Source: Candidatus Melainabacteria bacterium
GTDB lineage: Bacteria; Cyanobacteriota; Vampirovibrionia; Obscuribacterales; Obscuribacteraceae
DNA length: 50,839 nt
Reading direction: 5' to 3'
Assembly: GCA_012965515.1 (NCBI GenBank)
Contig: DTSE01000334.1
Coordinates: forward strand, 1-50,839
The notes beneath the pieces are model-generated. The model was not told the DNA's origin. It was given only the letters and a program-made list of their open reading frames with translations, and did no database searches. How positions within the stretch are numbered: the stretch's first letter is position 1; each line of letters begins with the position of its first letter. This document shows, piece by piece, positions 1-8,552 of the stretch. A program made the translations under genes and the position numbers.

Positions 1-264
1 TGCATCTTCATACGTCAAGGTTGGCGCTGTACCTTGCCCTTGAGAGATGCTGGCATTGCTGGCCGCGCCCGGACGTACATATATAAGGTTGACGCCCAAG
101 GATTGAACTTGTTTTTCTGCTTCCTTCTTTGCCCCTTCGCCAATTCCCATAAGAGTGATGACGGAGGCGATGCCGATAACGATGCCCAGTACCGTGAGGG
201 TGCTGCGCAGCTTGTTGCTCAAGATGCCTTGCCAGGCTATTTTGACTAGCTCTCTAAAGCCCAT
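1..264 (-). CDS. MacB/FtsX-type ABC transporter permease, N-terminal part (cut by window edge)
   Basis: An open frame runs on the minus strand from an ATG at 264 to the window edge, giving 88 codons with no stop. The protein begins MGFRELVKIAWQGILSNKLR, followed by a hydrophobic segment (about residues 22-40, TVLGIVIGIASVITLMGIGE). This is the usual N-terminus of MacB-type permeases: an amphipathic helix, the LRS(T/A)LT signature, then TM1. It then enters the periplasmic domain (GVNLIYVRPG). There is no ATPase domain in front of TM1, so this is a stand-alone permease rather than an ATPase-permease fusion; the ATPase is probably encoded beyond the edge. It starts 50 bp after the macA-like gene and fits a TolC-MacA-MacB export operon. 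The substrate is unknown. The ribosome binding site is weak. Confidence 0.85.
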   Translation of the reverse strand, partial: MGFRELVKIAWQGILSNKLRSTLTVLGIVIGIASVITLMGIGEGAKKEAEKQVQSLGVNLIYVRPGAASNASISQGQGTAPTLTYEDA

Positions 265-314
265 TTCAAAAAGTTTCGAAAGTGTATGCGGCTAAGAAAT
301 GTGCTCTCATCGTC

Positions 315-1904
315 CTAGCGTCCGAATCCGCGTGGGATCATGCCACCGCCGCCGCCTCTGCCCATTCCGCCTCTGCCACCCATCCCGCCGGGACCGCCCA
401 TGCCTCCACCGCGACCGAGATAACCTTCTTTCTCGAGGTGTTCTTTGGAAAGACCTTTGAACACGTAGTCGCCTTCTTTCAATCCGGCCAAAACCACGAT
501 ATTCCTATCTACGGCAGCGCCGGTCTTAATCTTCTTGAACTCTGGGTTTCCGTCCTTATCCGGTATGTATACGCCGGTGTCTCCGCGGCGTGATACCACA
601 CAAACTGCAGGGATCATTAGAGCATCGTCTTGCTGTCCGACCAAAAATCCTGCGCTTACGTTCATGCCGGAAAGCAGTTTGTTCTCCGGATCGTCGATGA
701 TTTGCGCGTGCACTTCGAAGGTGGTGACGTTCATAGTCACAATTGCAGCCGGTGCAATTTGAGTAACTTTTCCATGGAAAGTTCTTTCCGGAAAAGATGT
801 AGCTACGATCTCAACGTCTTGTCCTATGCGGATCTTCGGCACATTTGCTTCCGACACTTGTGCCACCATTTCCAGTCTGCCTGCCAGCGAGACGATAGAG
901 CTGGAAGTTGCAGATGTTGTTGCAGCAGATGTTGTCGGCGTGACTATAGCGCCAATATCGGCGTATTTTTGAGTGACAATGCCGTCGAACGGTGCCTTGA
1001 TTCGAGTGTCGTTGCGAAGACTTTCCAAATATTGCAGATTGCCCCTGGACTGCTCAGACGCGTGATAAGCAGCAGCCACGTCTTCTTTTCGGAAGCCGGC
1101 CTGCATCAATTTATACTGCTGCTCCAAAGCTTCACTATCCGCCTGGCTTTGCGCCTTGGCGACACGCGCTTGGTTGAGCTCACGCTCTGCTGCTTGCAAT
1201 TGCGCCCTAGTTACATAAGCTGCCGTTTCAGCATCAATGCTGGTTTGCTCGGATATCGCACCGCTTTTCGCCAGAAACGCTTGTGCCTTTGCGAACTGCT
1301 CGTTTCGCTTGAGCTGCGCTTTGAGCGCTTCCATCTGAGCCGACAGTCTGCTGATGTTATGCTCTGCGTTGCGTACGCCTTCTCTGGCGCGTTGTTGTTG
1401 GAACCGTGCTTGTAAGACTTCTTGCGGGCGGTTTCCATTCTTCATCTTGTTGCTGTTGTCGACGGACGAGAGCCAGGCGCCGCGCGCCGCTTCAATCTGC
1501 CCCGCTAAGTTGCTGTCGTCCATCAAAGCGATGATCTGCCCTTTTTTGACGCGGTCGCCCTGATTTACATAGAGTTCTTTCAAAAGCCCAGTCTGTTTCG
1601 GACTGATCTTCACTTCGCGAACCGGTTTGATCAAACCGGTGGCGATCACTTTGAGAGTCGCGGTGCCTCGCTTTACCTGTGTTGCGTCCTTCTTCCACTC
1701 TTTATTGACCTTCGGTCCTTGCGTCAAAAAGTAGGCGCCGGCAGCGGCTGCAGCAACAAACACGAACGCAGTGATTATGATGCGTTTCTTGCCGCGTCTT
1801 CTCTTGATGCCTTCCGGCTTTGTGCTTATAGCTATACTTGATGTTTCGCGACTTGCTTCGCGTGCTGCTTCTTTAGGATTCAAGAGCTGTTGCAACCAAT
1901 TCAT
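315..1904 (-). CDS. MacA/HlyD-type periplasmic adaptor (membrane fusion protein)
   Basis: A 529-residue efflux adaptor linking an inner-membrane ABC permease to a TolC-type channel. A basic cytoplasmic stretch (residues 1-40) is followed by one membrane segment (about 41-61) and a split lipoyl domain (VREVKISPKQTGLLKELYVNQGD near 95-120, and IKAPFDGIVTQ in the second half). In between lies a long Gln/Ala/Glu-rich coiled-coil hairpin, then beta-barrel and membrane-proximal domains. It is longer than typical MacA (about 370 residues) because of the extended hairpin and a C-terminal tail made almost entirely of Gly, Met and Arg (last 35 residues). It sits between the TolC-like gene (58 bp upstream) and the permease (50 bp downstream), which supports an operon. 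Cargo could be a drug, siderophore, peptide or lipid; the sequence does not say which. Confidence 0.9.
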   Translation of the reverse strand: MNWLQQLLNPKEAAREASRETSSIAISTKPEGIKRRRGKKRIIITAFVFVAAAAAGAYFLTQGPKVNKEWKKDATQVKRGTATLKVIATGLIKPVREVKISPKQTGLLKELYVNQGDRVKKGQIIALMDDSNLAGQIEAARGAWLSSVDNSNKMKNGNRPQEVLQARFQQQRAREGVRNAEHNISRLSAQMEALKAQLKRNEQFAKAQAFLAKSGAISEQTSIDAETAAYVTRAQLQAAERELNQARVAKAQSQADSEALEQQYKLMQAGFRKEDVAAAYHASEQSRGNLQYLESLRNDTRIKAPFDGIVTQKYADIGAIVTPTTSAATTSATSSSIVSLAGRLEMVAQVSEANVPKIRIGQDVEIVATSFPERTFHGKVTQIAPAAIVTMNVTTFEVHAQIIDDPENKLLSGMNVSAGFLVGQQDDALMIPAVCVVSRRGDTGVYIPDKDGNPEFKKIKTGAAVDRNIVVLAGLKEGDYVFKGLSKEHLEKEGYLGRGGGMGGPGGMGGRGGMGRGGGGGMIPRGFGR

Positions 1905-1962
1905 AGATGTAAACAGTAATGATTAAATCGACGCATGCCCGAAAAACATGTTCCTCCCTATT

Positions 1963-3897
1963 CTAGTACTGCAAAGTCCCCGCGGAACTTATTTTCGGAG
2001 GTCTAGTCGCGGTGAGCGCGCCTACGGAAATCATACCTGTATCTCGAAGAAGCTGTGCTTGGGAAATGTTGTAGTTGATGATTGCCTGCGCCTGCAGGGT
2101 CAGTGAGTTGATGTAATCCCTTTGCGCTTGGATAAGTTCCAAGTTAATGCCCTGACCGTAGCGCAGGCGGAGGTTTGCCAAACGCAGCTGCTCGCTGGAT
2201 GAAAAGACCGCTTCTCCGGCGACGTCTACTTGCTCGGAGGCTGTGAGCATATTGAGGTACGAATTGTGTATCTCTTGCAGCACGGTGAGCAGTTGCTGAT
2301 TTGATTGGAGCATAGCCTGGCGTGCTAGAGCTTTTGCAGACAGAGTCCGACCGGCGTCTACGACCCCCATACCGTCAAGGTTCCAGCTCAAGTCGAAGCC
2401 GCCACTAAAGGATCGGCCGCCGTTGCCGCTGATGCCGATGCCGCCACCGCCGCCGCCGGTTGGAATGATGACGGTTGAACCCGAAAGACCAGCGTTGTTT
2501 CCAGCGCCACCTCCATTGCTGTTGACTGTGCTGTGTGTTTTCGAAACAAAGAACTGGAAGGTCGGGTAGAGCGGCGAGGCGGCAACCTGAACCTGACGTC
2601 GGGCGGCAATTCGTAGCTCGTCAAACTGTTTCAATTCCGGACGACGCTTCGCCGCTACAGCCACTAATTGATTGATCTGCCACTCCTGATCGACGAGTCG
2701 CGCTTCCACTGCGCGCAATTCATCAGGATAGATATTCGATTGGATGTTTGCGTTCATCGCCACAGCCAATTGAATTGCGGACTGGCGGACCAACACTTCC
2801 TGCTGCAGCAACGCTTGTTTGTCGAGCGCTAACTGTGTGCGCGACTGATAGATGGCAAAGTTTGTGCCGACGCCCGCTTCTTTCAATTGTTCGTTCAGAG
2901 ATAGCTGAGCGCGTGACAGTTCTACTGATTTGACGCGGATTTGCAACAGAACGTGATTGAGAATCAGTTCGTTGTATCGACGATAAACTTCCAGAAGTGT
3001 GTCATTTATAGTGGCTTTATAACTGCTTTTCGCAGCCTTGGTTCGATTCAAATTGACCAGTGCGTTGTAGAAGACACCGCCTCCCTGAAACACCGGAAAC
3101 CTGACGGTGGTTGAGTCTGTGAAGGTGTTCGTAATCGGTGGTCTTTGGCTGTCGACTTGTTGGTATCTGAAAGTCTGCGTGAAGTCAGGCAAGAACTGTC
3201 CGAGCGAACTGACAAACAAATATTTTTGAGAGTCGAAACCGGCGTCGGAAATGCGGATGGGAAGGCTGTTGTAGAGCGCGTAGTTGAGGCAGTCCTTGAG
3301 TGGAACGATCTCGTTATATGTCGCCTCTAGCCGTATCGCGGGCAGCTTGTTCTTCCCAATAGGCAAAAGCTGCGACATTGGAACCGGGTCGAGTGAAACT
3401 TCGCGTGCCCTCTCCAGGTCTGGACCCTTGAGTTGCGGATCTTGCGTGCCACCGCTGTAGGGGGCGCGCGGAACTGGGCTGGGATACAAGTCCTCGAGCT
3501 TTGTGCCGGGCGGTGGATTAGTAAGAAAACCCGTCGGGGGCGGAGTCGGGGGGCTCGGAATATCTTGCTGCGCTTGGGCGACCGGATCTGTCAGGGTCTT
3601 CTGTAAGGCCGGGTCCGTTTGCACCTTATTTAGATATGGAGCGCTTTGAGAGTTCTGGATCGCCGGATCGACTCCGGTATTACCGCTTCGAATCGGTTGC
3701 GGCGTCTGGGCTTTCAGCAGAAGCGGATTCACGCGGGATTTCAATAGAGACGGGCTAGATAGCGCCGGCGTCTGATTTGAGCTGGGATTGCTGTTTCCCG
3801 CTTCTGAATCGGCCGCTCTTCCTGTTTGCGGAGTGCCAAGCAGGGCCAGGGTTACCGCCGTCAGTATGAAGTTGTTCGTCCGCATTGAGGTGGTCAT
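1963..3897 (-). CDS. TolC-family outer membrane efflux protein
   Basis: Outer-membrane factor that forms the exit duct of a tripartite exporter. The open frame extends to 3963, but the ATG at 3897 is preferred: it places a signal peptide (MTTSMRTNNFILTAVTLALL, cut near GRAADS) at the N-terminus. A Pro/Asn/Gln-rich linker of about 150 residues precedes the TolC repeat region, which is unusually long for the family. The rest shows the two typical outer-membrane efflux repeats, with long amphipathic helices (AAKSSYKATINDTLLEVYRRYNE; LRLANLRLRYGQGINLELIQ) and the usual YGQG...LELIQAQRDY signature near the C-terminus. A Gly/Asn-rich insertion sits in the second half. First gene of the export operon, followed by the macA-like and macB-like genes on the same strand. 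Confidence 0.9.
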   Translation of the reverse strand: MTTSMRTNNFILTAVTLALLGTPQTGRAADSEAGNSNPSSNQTPALSSPSLLKSRVNPLLLKAQTPQPIRSGNTGVDPAIQNSQSAPYLNKVQTDPALQKTLTDPVAQAQQDIPSPPTPPPTGFLTNPPPGTKLEDLYPSPVPRAPYSGGTQDPQLKGPDLERAREVSLDPVPMSQLLPIGKNKLPAIRLEATYNEIVPLKDCLNYALYNSLPIRISDAGFDSQKYLFVSSLGQFLPDFTQTFRYQQVDSQRPPITNTFTDSTTVRFPVFQGGGVFYNALVNLNRTKAAKSSYKATINDTLLEVYRRYNELILNHVLLQIRVKSVELSRAQLSLNEQLKEAGVGTNFAIYQSRTQLALDKQALLQQEVLVRQSAIQLAVAMNANIQSNIYPDELRAVEARLVDQEWQINQLVAVAAKRRPELKQFDELRIAARRQVQVAASPLYPTFQFFVSKTHSTVNSNGGGAGNNAGLSGSTVIIPTGGGGGGIGISGNGGRSFSGGFDLSWNLDGMGVVDAGRTLSAKALARQAMLQSNQQLLTVLQEIHNSYLNMLTASEQVDVAGEAVFSSSEQLRLANLRLRYGQGINLELIQAQRDYINSLTLQAQAIINYNISQAQLLRDTGMISVGALTATRPPKISSAGTLQY

Positions 3898-4129
3898 GTT
3901 TCCAGATGGGAGCCCAAGACTTTTAATATCCTGACAAGTGCCTTTGTGCTCAGGACCCCACAAGATCGTAGCAGTGAAGCCGTAACAAAGACATCCTCTC
4001 GCGAGATTCAGCCAATTTTTTCTTCGAAAAGGGCGAAATTCGGCGATTTCCTAGTAGACTGACGCGCACAAAATTATGCTGTTCCGCCTCAAATCTAAGT
4101 CTTCGTTAAGCATGTAGCTTTGCAGTCGC

Positions 4130-4159
4130 TTGTTGTCGAGAGGGTGAATTAGATATGAT
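4130..4159 (+). promoter_or_regulatory. Possible sigma70-type promoter for the bestrophin-like gene
   Basis: TTGTTG at 4130-4135 and TATGAT at 4154-4159 are separated by 18 bases, with the start of the bestrophin-like gene 50 bases further on. The -10 box matches the consensus at 5 of 6 positions; the -35 box is weaker. Seen by eye only. Confidence 0.35.
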
Positions 4160-4209
4160 CCTTTCAGCAGCCCGTGGCTTAGCAGGATACTTAGGCTCGA
4201 AACACATCT

Positions 4210-5151
4210 ATGGCAACGCAAAACCGAGATATACAAGGAATTCTTCAGGGACTTTTCAATTTTTCTGTCGCTAAAAAGCTGCAATGGTATTTGGTGGTGA
4301 TTGCCGCGATTTCGTCCGTTATTGCAATCGTTGCGCCGCACCTGATTGAAGGCAAAAGAGTAATGGAGGCGAACGCCAGTCTCTTTGCCGGTGTGATTCT
4401 TTCCATGTTGCTCGTTTTCCGCACCAATAGTGCCTATGATCGCTGGTGGGAAGGGCGGCGCGCTTGGGGGCAACTGGTCAATGACCTGCGCAACCTTTCT
4501 ATCAAATACTACGAATTTGTCCGCCCGAATTTGCAAGAGCGCGAAGTTTTCGCGAAGCTCTTGATTCGTTTTGCCTACGGAATGAAAGATCATCTGCGCT
4601 TGCTTGATGCAACTCATTCAAGAGCGCCGGAATGCGACAATCCGGTGAGCGAGCACCCGATGCTCATTGTTGAAGAAATTTATGCCGTTCTCGATCAGAA
4701 GCGTCGCGAAGGCAGGCTCAATGACATGATGTTCAACGTGATCGATCCTCATGCACGCGCACTGCTCGATGTGCTCGGTTCGTGCGAACGCATCGCTACG
4801 TCACCAATTACCGAATCACATAAGAGCATTATTCTCCACATCATCGTCACCTATCTGCTTTTTGTTGCGTTTGCACTTGCTCCTGAATTTGGAATGTGGA
4901 TGGTGCCTGTTGTCCTCATCGGCGCGTATATGGTTCTCGGGCTCGAGATTGTGGCGGAGGAGAAGGAACATCCATTCGGCACGGCGGAAGAAGACCTGCC
5001 ACTTGATCGAATTTGCAATAACATCGAGCGTTCTATCAACAAGCTGCTTCTGTGCGACAGTCTTCTGGAGCGCGATATCGAATGGGGACATACGGTTAGA
5101 GTGTTGAAGAACTCCGATATTGAACTTTTAGCAAAAGAAGCGAAGCGATAA
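4210..5151 (+). CDS. Bestrophin-like (RFP-TM/UPF0187) anion channel family protein
   Basis: A 313-residue membrane protein of the bacterial bestrophin family, whose characterised members are pentameric ion channels in the inner membrane. The family signature is present at residues 70-95: FRTNSAYDRWWEGRRAWGQ followed by NDLRNL. There are hydrophobic segments at about 25-43 and 57-70, and a hydrophobic pair near 210-245 (SIILHIIVTYLLFVAFALAPEFGMWMVPVVLI). The region after the second pair carries the usual GLEIVAEE...PFG(T) motif before a cytoplasmic C-terminus, so length and motif order fit the full family. Ion selectivity cannot be read from the sequence. The ribosome binding site is weak. It is followed 46 bp later by plsC, so co-transcription is possible. 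Confidence 0.9.
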   Translation: MATQNRDIQGILQGLFNFSVAKKLQWYLVVIAAISSVIAIVAPHLIEGKRVMEANASLFAGVILSMLLVFRTNSAYDRWWEGRRAWGQLVNDLRNLSIKYYEFVRPNLQEREVFAKLLIRFAYGMKDHLRLLDATHSRAPECDNPVSEHPMLIVEEIYAVLDQKRREGRLNDMMFNVIDPHARALLDVLGSCERIATSPITESHKSIILHIIVTYLLFVAFALAPEFGMWMVPVVLIGAYMVLGLEIVAEEKEHPFGTAEEDLPLDRICNNIERSINKLLLCDSLLERDIEWGHTVRVLKNSDIELLAKEAKR

Positions 5152-5197
5152 GGCTCATGAGGCGTTTGGTTTAGAATAGATAGGTCAGGATAAAAAA

Positions 5198-6046
5198 TTG
5201 CAAGTAGCAGAAACCTCAAGCAACGCAAGCGGAAGCGTGAACGTAACCGTCAATGCAATCGACAAGATTTACTCGATCGCATTCTTGACGTACTTCATCC
5301 TCTCATCGATTTTTTTCAACACGCTAACTGCCATCGTCACTCTGCTCACTTTCCCCTTCGATAAGCGACGACGCATTGTGCACATAGCCTCCTGTGTTTG
5401 GGGCGCGCACTATCTATACATAAATCCTTTCTGGCGCTTCAAGATCGAAGGCGCCGAGCATATCGATCCGAACAAGACATACATCATCATTGGAAATCAC
5501 TCTTCCTATTTCGATATCCTTGTTTGCTATTCGCTATTCCGCTGTTTCAAGTTCGTCTCAAAAGAAACGATTTTCAAAATTCCGCTGATTGGTTGGAATA
5601 TGTATCTTAACCAATATGTGAAAATTCGCCGTGGCAATCTTGCGTCAATCAAAGAGATGATGGCGGTTTGCAAAAACTGGCTCAAGATGGACGCTTCGGT
5701 CATGATGTTCCCGGAAGGCACGCGTACGGAAAACGGGGAATTGCTTCCATTTCGTGCAGGCTCTTTCAACTTGTCGTTAGAACTTGGTGTGCCTGTCGTT
5801 CCAATTGTGATTTATGGAACCTATGAAGTCTTTCCGAAGAACCGCAACGTAGTCAAAATGTGCCAGACCATTCGTGCTCGCGTATTACCGCCCATGATGC
5901 CGGCGGACTACGAAGGCAAACCCGGCAAAATGAAAGACGACGCGTTCAAGATGATGAGTGAAACTTTGCACGAACTGCGCGCCCAAAATCAGATTGGCAT
6001 CACTGCTGGTGCCGATGAGAAACTAGTTGGAACGAAGAAAGACTGA
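5198..6046 (+). CDS. plsC: 1-acyl-sn-glycerol-3-phosphate acyltransferase (PlsC family)
   Basis: Membrane enzyme that puts the second acyl chain on lysophosphatidic acid to make phosphatidic acid. The HX4D catalytic motif (NHSSYFD, H101 and D106) and the FPEGTR substrate-binding motif (171-176) are both present, followed by FRAGSF and the VPVVPIVIYGTYE block. An N-terminal hydrophobic stretch (about 24-53) anchors it. The start is a TTG at 5198, chosen because AGGA sits 7 bases upstream and no ATG precedes the catalytic motif. The 282-residue length is normal. It could act on a related lyso-lipid. Its presence, with the fatty-acid operon at 23.2-29.6 kb, puts several membrane-lipid genes in this window, though they are not adjacent. 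Confidence 0.9.
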   Translation: MQVAETSSNASGSVNVTVNAIDKIYSIAFLTYFILSSIFFNTLTAIVTLLTFPFDKRRRIVHIASCVWGAHYLYINPFWRFKIEGAEHIDPNKTYIIIGNHSSYFDILVCYSLFRCFKFVSKETIFKIPLIGWNMYLNQYVKIRRGNLASIKEMMAVCKNWLKMDASVMMFPEGTRTENGELLPFRAGSFNLSLELGVPVVPIVIYGTYEVFPKNRNVVKMCQTIRARVLPPMMPADYEGKPGKMKDDAFKMMSETLHELRAQNQIGITAGADEKLVGTKKD

Positions 6047-6056
6047 GTTCTTATTC

Positions 6057-7133
6057 TTACCGGCAGTTTCGATACACGGCCACGATGGCATTTAGGCTGT
6101 TTTGGTCACCGCAGCGTTTTCCGAGTTCTATCGCTCGTTCCAGCACCTGGCGTGCTTCGGCATTGTGGTGATTGTTATACAGGGCGGCGCCGCAGTTGTA
6201 GTACGCGGCCATCAAATTCTCCGACGCGACACTGTATGTTTTGTCTAACCGAAGAATCTCGTTCAAAACAATGATGGCGGAAGCGCTGTCTCCGTTGGTC
6301 ATACAATTCGCTGCGGCTCTGCATAGCTCATGGCACGTGTTGCGTTTGTCGAGTCCTTTGGCTCTGATGCCGTCAATTATCTTCTTCGCGGCATAGACGA
6401 CATTCATGGTCGTGGCGTCGCGAGATGTTAGAGAAATGCTAGGGCAATCTGGCACTATCTCTTTGTCGCCGCCTTTCTTTTCGCTCAGGATGCAGACGTT
6501 TTTGTACATCACGTCTCCTCGCCTGACACTGTGTCCTAGACCGAGGGCATGACCGAGTTCGTGCATTGCCGCCCATCTCATTGCTTTCGGGCTGACGTGT
6601 CGTTTGTCTAACGTGGTGAGAATTGCGATACGTGCGTGGTCGATTCCTTCTCCGTCGACGGTTTCGGGCCAAGTTGCACCGAGTGCCATTGAATGTTCCA
6701 GATCCGGCGAAAGTACAGTCGTCCAGCTCACTTCCAGGTCTGCACCTTCCGCCTGCTCTACTGTCTGAAATCTGATTCGTCCTTCGGTTGCTTTAGTCCA
6801 GTCTTCGCACGCGGACTTGAACTCTTCAATGTACTGCGGGTCGAATCCGGGAATATCGTTGGCTGGCTTGTAGTAAACCTTTAGAGGCATGCGTTTGCAC
6901 TGCCATGATTCGATGAATTCCATGCCGGCGACGTAATTGTCTGTTGGACTTTGCAGCAGTCGATCTGGTGCGCTAGCTGCGCCTTGGAGTCGTCTGCCTG
7001 ATGGTGCGGCAGCTGAATCCGTTGTCCAAATAAGTGAAGAGCATAGAACTAAAAAGAGAAAAGGGATTCCTGCGCAACTCCAAGCAGAGGCGCGACCTGC
7101 GCACAGCCGTGCGGGCCTAGGGCTCGGTTTCAT
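6057..7133 (-). CDS. Secreted matrixin-type zinc metalloprotease with C-terminal TPR-like helices
   Basis: A 358-residue exported protein. Residues 1-43 look like a signal peptide: a long basic start, the hydrophobic core GIPFLFLVLCSSLIW, then an Ala-rich cleavage area. The catalytic site is the extended zinc motif HELGHALGLGH at 191-201 (HExxHxxGxxH, with three His ligands and the catalytic Glu), typical of metzincins. A downstream Met in the TMNVVYAAKK helix could supply the Met-turn. The preceding region (PLKVYY...W.KATEGRIRFQ) resembles the matrixin fold. From about 255 to the end there are paired helices with TPR-like spacing and four Cys residues (CHELCRAAANC; RC), possibly disulfide-bonded. 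It converges on plsC with a 10-bp gap. The substrate is unknown. Confidence 0.8.
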   Translation of the reverse strand: MKPSPRPARLCAGRASAWSCAGIPFLFLVLCSSLIWTTDSAAAPSGRRLQGAASAPDRLLQSPTDNYVAGMEFIESWQCKRMPLKVYYKPANDIPGFDPQYIEEFKSACEDWTKATEGRIRFQTVEQAEGADLEVSWTTVLSPDLEHSMALGATWPETVDGEGIDHARIAILTTLDKRHVSPKAMRWAAMHELGHALGLGHSVRRGDVMYKNVCILSEKKGGDKEIVPDCPSISLTSRDATTMNVVYAAKKIIDGIRAKGLDKRNTCHELCRAAANCMTNGDSASAIIVLNEILRLDKTYSVASENLMAAYYNCGAALYNNHHNAEARQVLERAIELGKRCGDQNSLNAIVAVYRNCR

Positions 7134-7336
7134 ATTCTGTTTTTGTCCTGGCGAACTACTAAAAGAGCATCCGCCAAAGACTAGAACTTTTGGCGTGGGT
7201 TTCCAATAGGGTTTTCCCTGTCTCTCTATCCCTTCACCTCCGGCGCATCTGTGCGTTTAATCTTTAAGACCAGAGCTTGTCACAAAAGAAGTTCAGAGTG
7301 ACGATGGATTCCCTTCTCTTTTGTGTGAGGCAGCGT

Positions 7337-7912
7337 ATGGCAGAAACAGATGTTTGCGCATCTATTGGGCCGTCAGCTCAAGCTGAGATGACGCCCAGTG
7401 AAATGTTAAAGGTGAAAGTCTGTCCTCAAACAGCAAATGGCACGTCGAATTTCGTTTATCTCGGTGAAGTAAAACAGCTTGTCGGGCTTTGCGCATGGTG
7501 GGCTTTCAAAACATGGGGCAAGTACAATCGCGCTTACACTTTTACGAAGCGAATTGAAAGTTTCACAGAACATTGCAATCTCGGCAAAATACCACTGACT
7601 GTCTTGTATCTAAATCAAGATGGTTTACCGCTCGGAATGGCGTCGCTTCGTTCGAACGATGGAATCAGACCAGACATTGGTCCGTGGCTTGGAAGCGTAT
7701 ATGTGGATCCGTCGGTGCGTCGCCTCGGCATCGGCGCGAAGCTGGTGAAGGAAATTGAGCGTAAAGCCAAAGAGCTCGGATACGAGAAAATATTTCTTCT
7801 GACTTACGAAGAAACGCTTCCGAACTGGTATTTGAAGCTGGGCTGGAAAGAAACAGGCGAAGACGTTTGTCACGGAAACCCTGTCACCGTGATGGAGATC
7901 GATTTGGGTTAA
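7337..7912 (+). CDS. GNAT-family N-acetyltransferase
   Basis: A 191-residue acetyl-CoA-dependent acetyltransferase. The acetyl-CoA loop is visible as VDPSVRRLGIGAKLVKEIE (R-x-x-G-x-G/A type), preceded by the beta strand GPWLGSVYV and followed by KAKELGYEKIFLLTYE and NWYLKLGWKETGE, the usual C-terminal block. The open frame extends upstream to a TTG at 7277. The ATG at 7337 is preferred because GAGG lies 7 bases in front of it and the extra 20 residues do not look like family sequence. The acceptor (amino acid, polyamine, antibiotic or protein N-terminus) cannot be told. It stands alone between the matrixin and VOC genes. Confidence 0.85.
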   Translation: MAETDVCASIGPSAQAEMTPSEMLKVKVCPQTANGTSNFVYLGEVKQLVGLCAWWAFKTWGKYNRAYTFTKRIESFTEHCNLGKIPLTVLYLNQDGLPLGMASLRSNDGIRPDIGPWLGSVYVDPSVRRLGIGAKLVKEIERKAKELGYEKIFLLTYEETLPNWYLKLGWKETGEDVCHGNPVTVMEIDLG

Positions 7913-7959
7913 TCGAACTAGCTCTACGCTTGTCGAACTCGCTCGCTCTGTCCGCGCTT

Positions 7960-8409
7960 CTATTTCTTCAGCGCCGGCTCTTTTTTCATTGCATCAATGC
8001 GCTTCTGCAACTCTTGGTGGCTGATTGTCTCTTTGTGGGTTGCGATCCACCAGAAGTTGCCCCATGCATCTTGCACGCCGCCGGAACGATCACCGTAGAA
8101 TTGATCGGCTGGCTTGCGCACACATGTTGCACCGTTTTTCAAGGCGCGATGATAGGTGGCATCAGTGTCTTCAACATAGATATAAATTCCTGCCGGCATT
8201 GCTTTGTATTCTTCGCATGCTTCACCGAGCATCAATTTCGAATCGCCTATTTTGATTTCTGCGTGCGCGATTTTGTCGCCATCTCTAAAACATTCTGTGG
8301 TGCTGCCGTCGAAAGTCTTCTCTACGAATTCGACGAATTTCACTGCGTCCTTGACGATCAAGTAAGGGGTCAGCACATGTTGTCCTTCTGGAATCCACTT
8401 CTTCTGCAT
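7960..8409 (-). CDS. VOC-superfamily protein (glyoxalase/bleomycin-resistance fold, PhnB-like)
   Basis: A 149-residue protein with the paired beta-alpha-beta-beta-beta modules of the vicinal oxygen chelate fold. It starts with the HVLTPYLIVKDAVKFVEFVEKTF block typical of the PhnB-like/YdcJ-type subfamily. Further marks are HAEIKIGDSKLMLGEA, IYIYVEDTDATYHRALKNGA and YGDRSGGVQDAWGNFWWIAT, where the YGDR...D.FGN-type signature is clear. Possible metal ligands are H50 (approximate) and the Glu/Asp residues of the C-terminal module. AGGAG precedes the ATG. Family members include dioxygenases, isomerases and resistance proteins, so no reaction is assigned. Confidence 0.85.
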   Translation of the reverse strand: MQKKWIPEGQHVLTPYLIVKDAVKFVEFVEKTFDGSTTECFRDGDKIAHAEIKIGDSKLMLGEACEEYKAMPAGIYIYVEDTDATYHRALKNGATCVRKPADQFYGDRSGGVQDAWGNFWWIATHKETISHQELQKRIDAMKKEPALKK

Positions 8410-8552
8410 GAGTGATATCTCCTCGCTCGAATGAGGTATGGCGAACTATTTGCGTGTCGCCTGCTCGACAAGAACGGCACCAGCCGCCCAGGTTAGGGGC
8501 TATTCTAACTCGCTGCGCAAGGGTTGGGGCTGCCTGACAACGCGGTTTAACC

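Noticed and set aside
630..1415. 261-codon rightward frame
   Set aside because: Lies wholly inside the macA-like gene on the opposite strand and has no recognisable domain.
4051..4617. 188-codon leftward frame
   Set aside because: Overlaps the bestrophin-like gene, which has a clear family signature; the leftward product has none.
7867..8415. 182-codon rightward frame
   Set aside because: Antisense to the VOC gene; Cys/Phe/Leu-rich without domain features.
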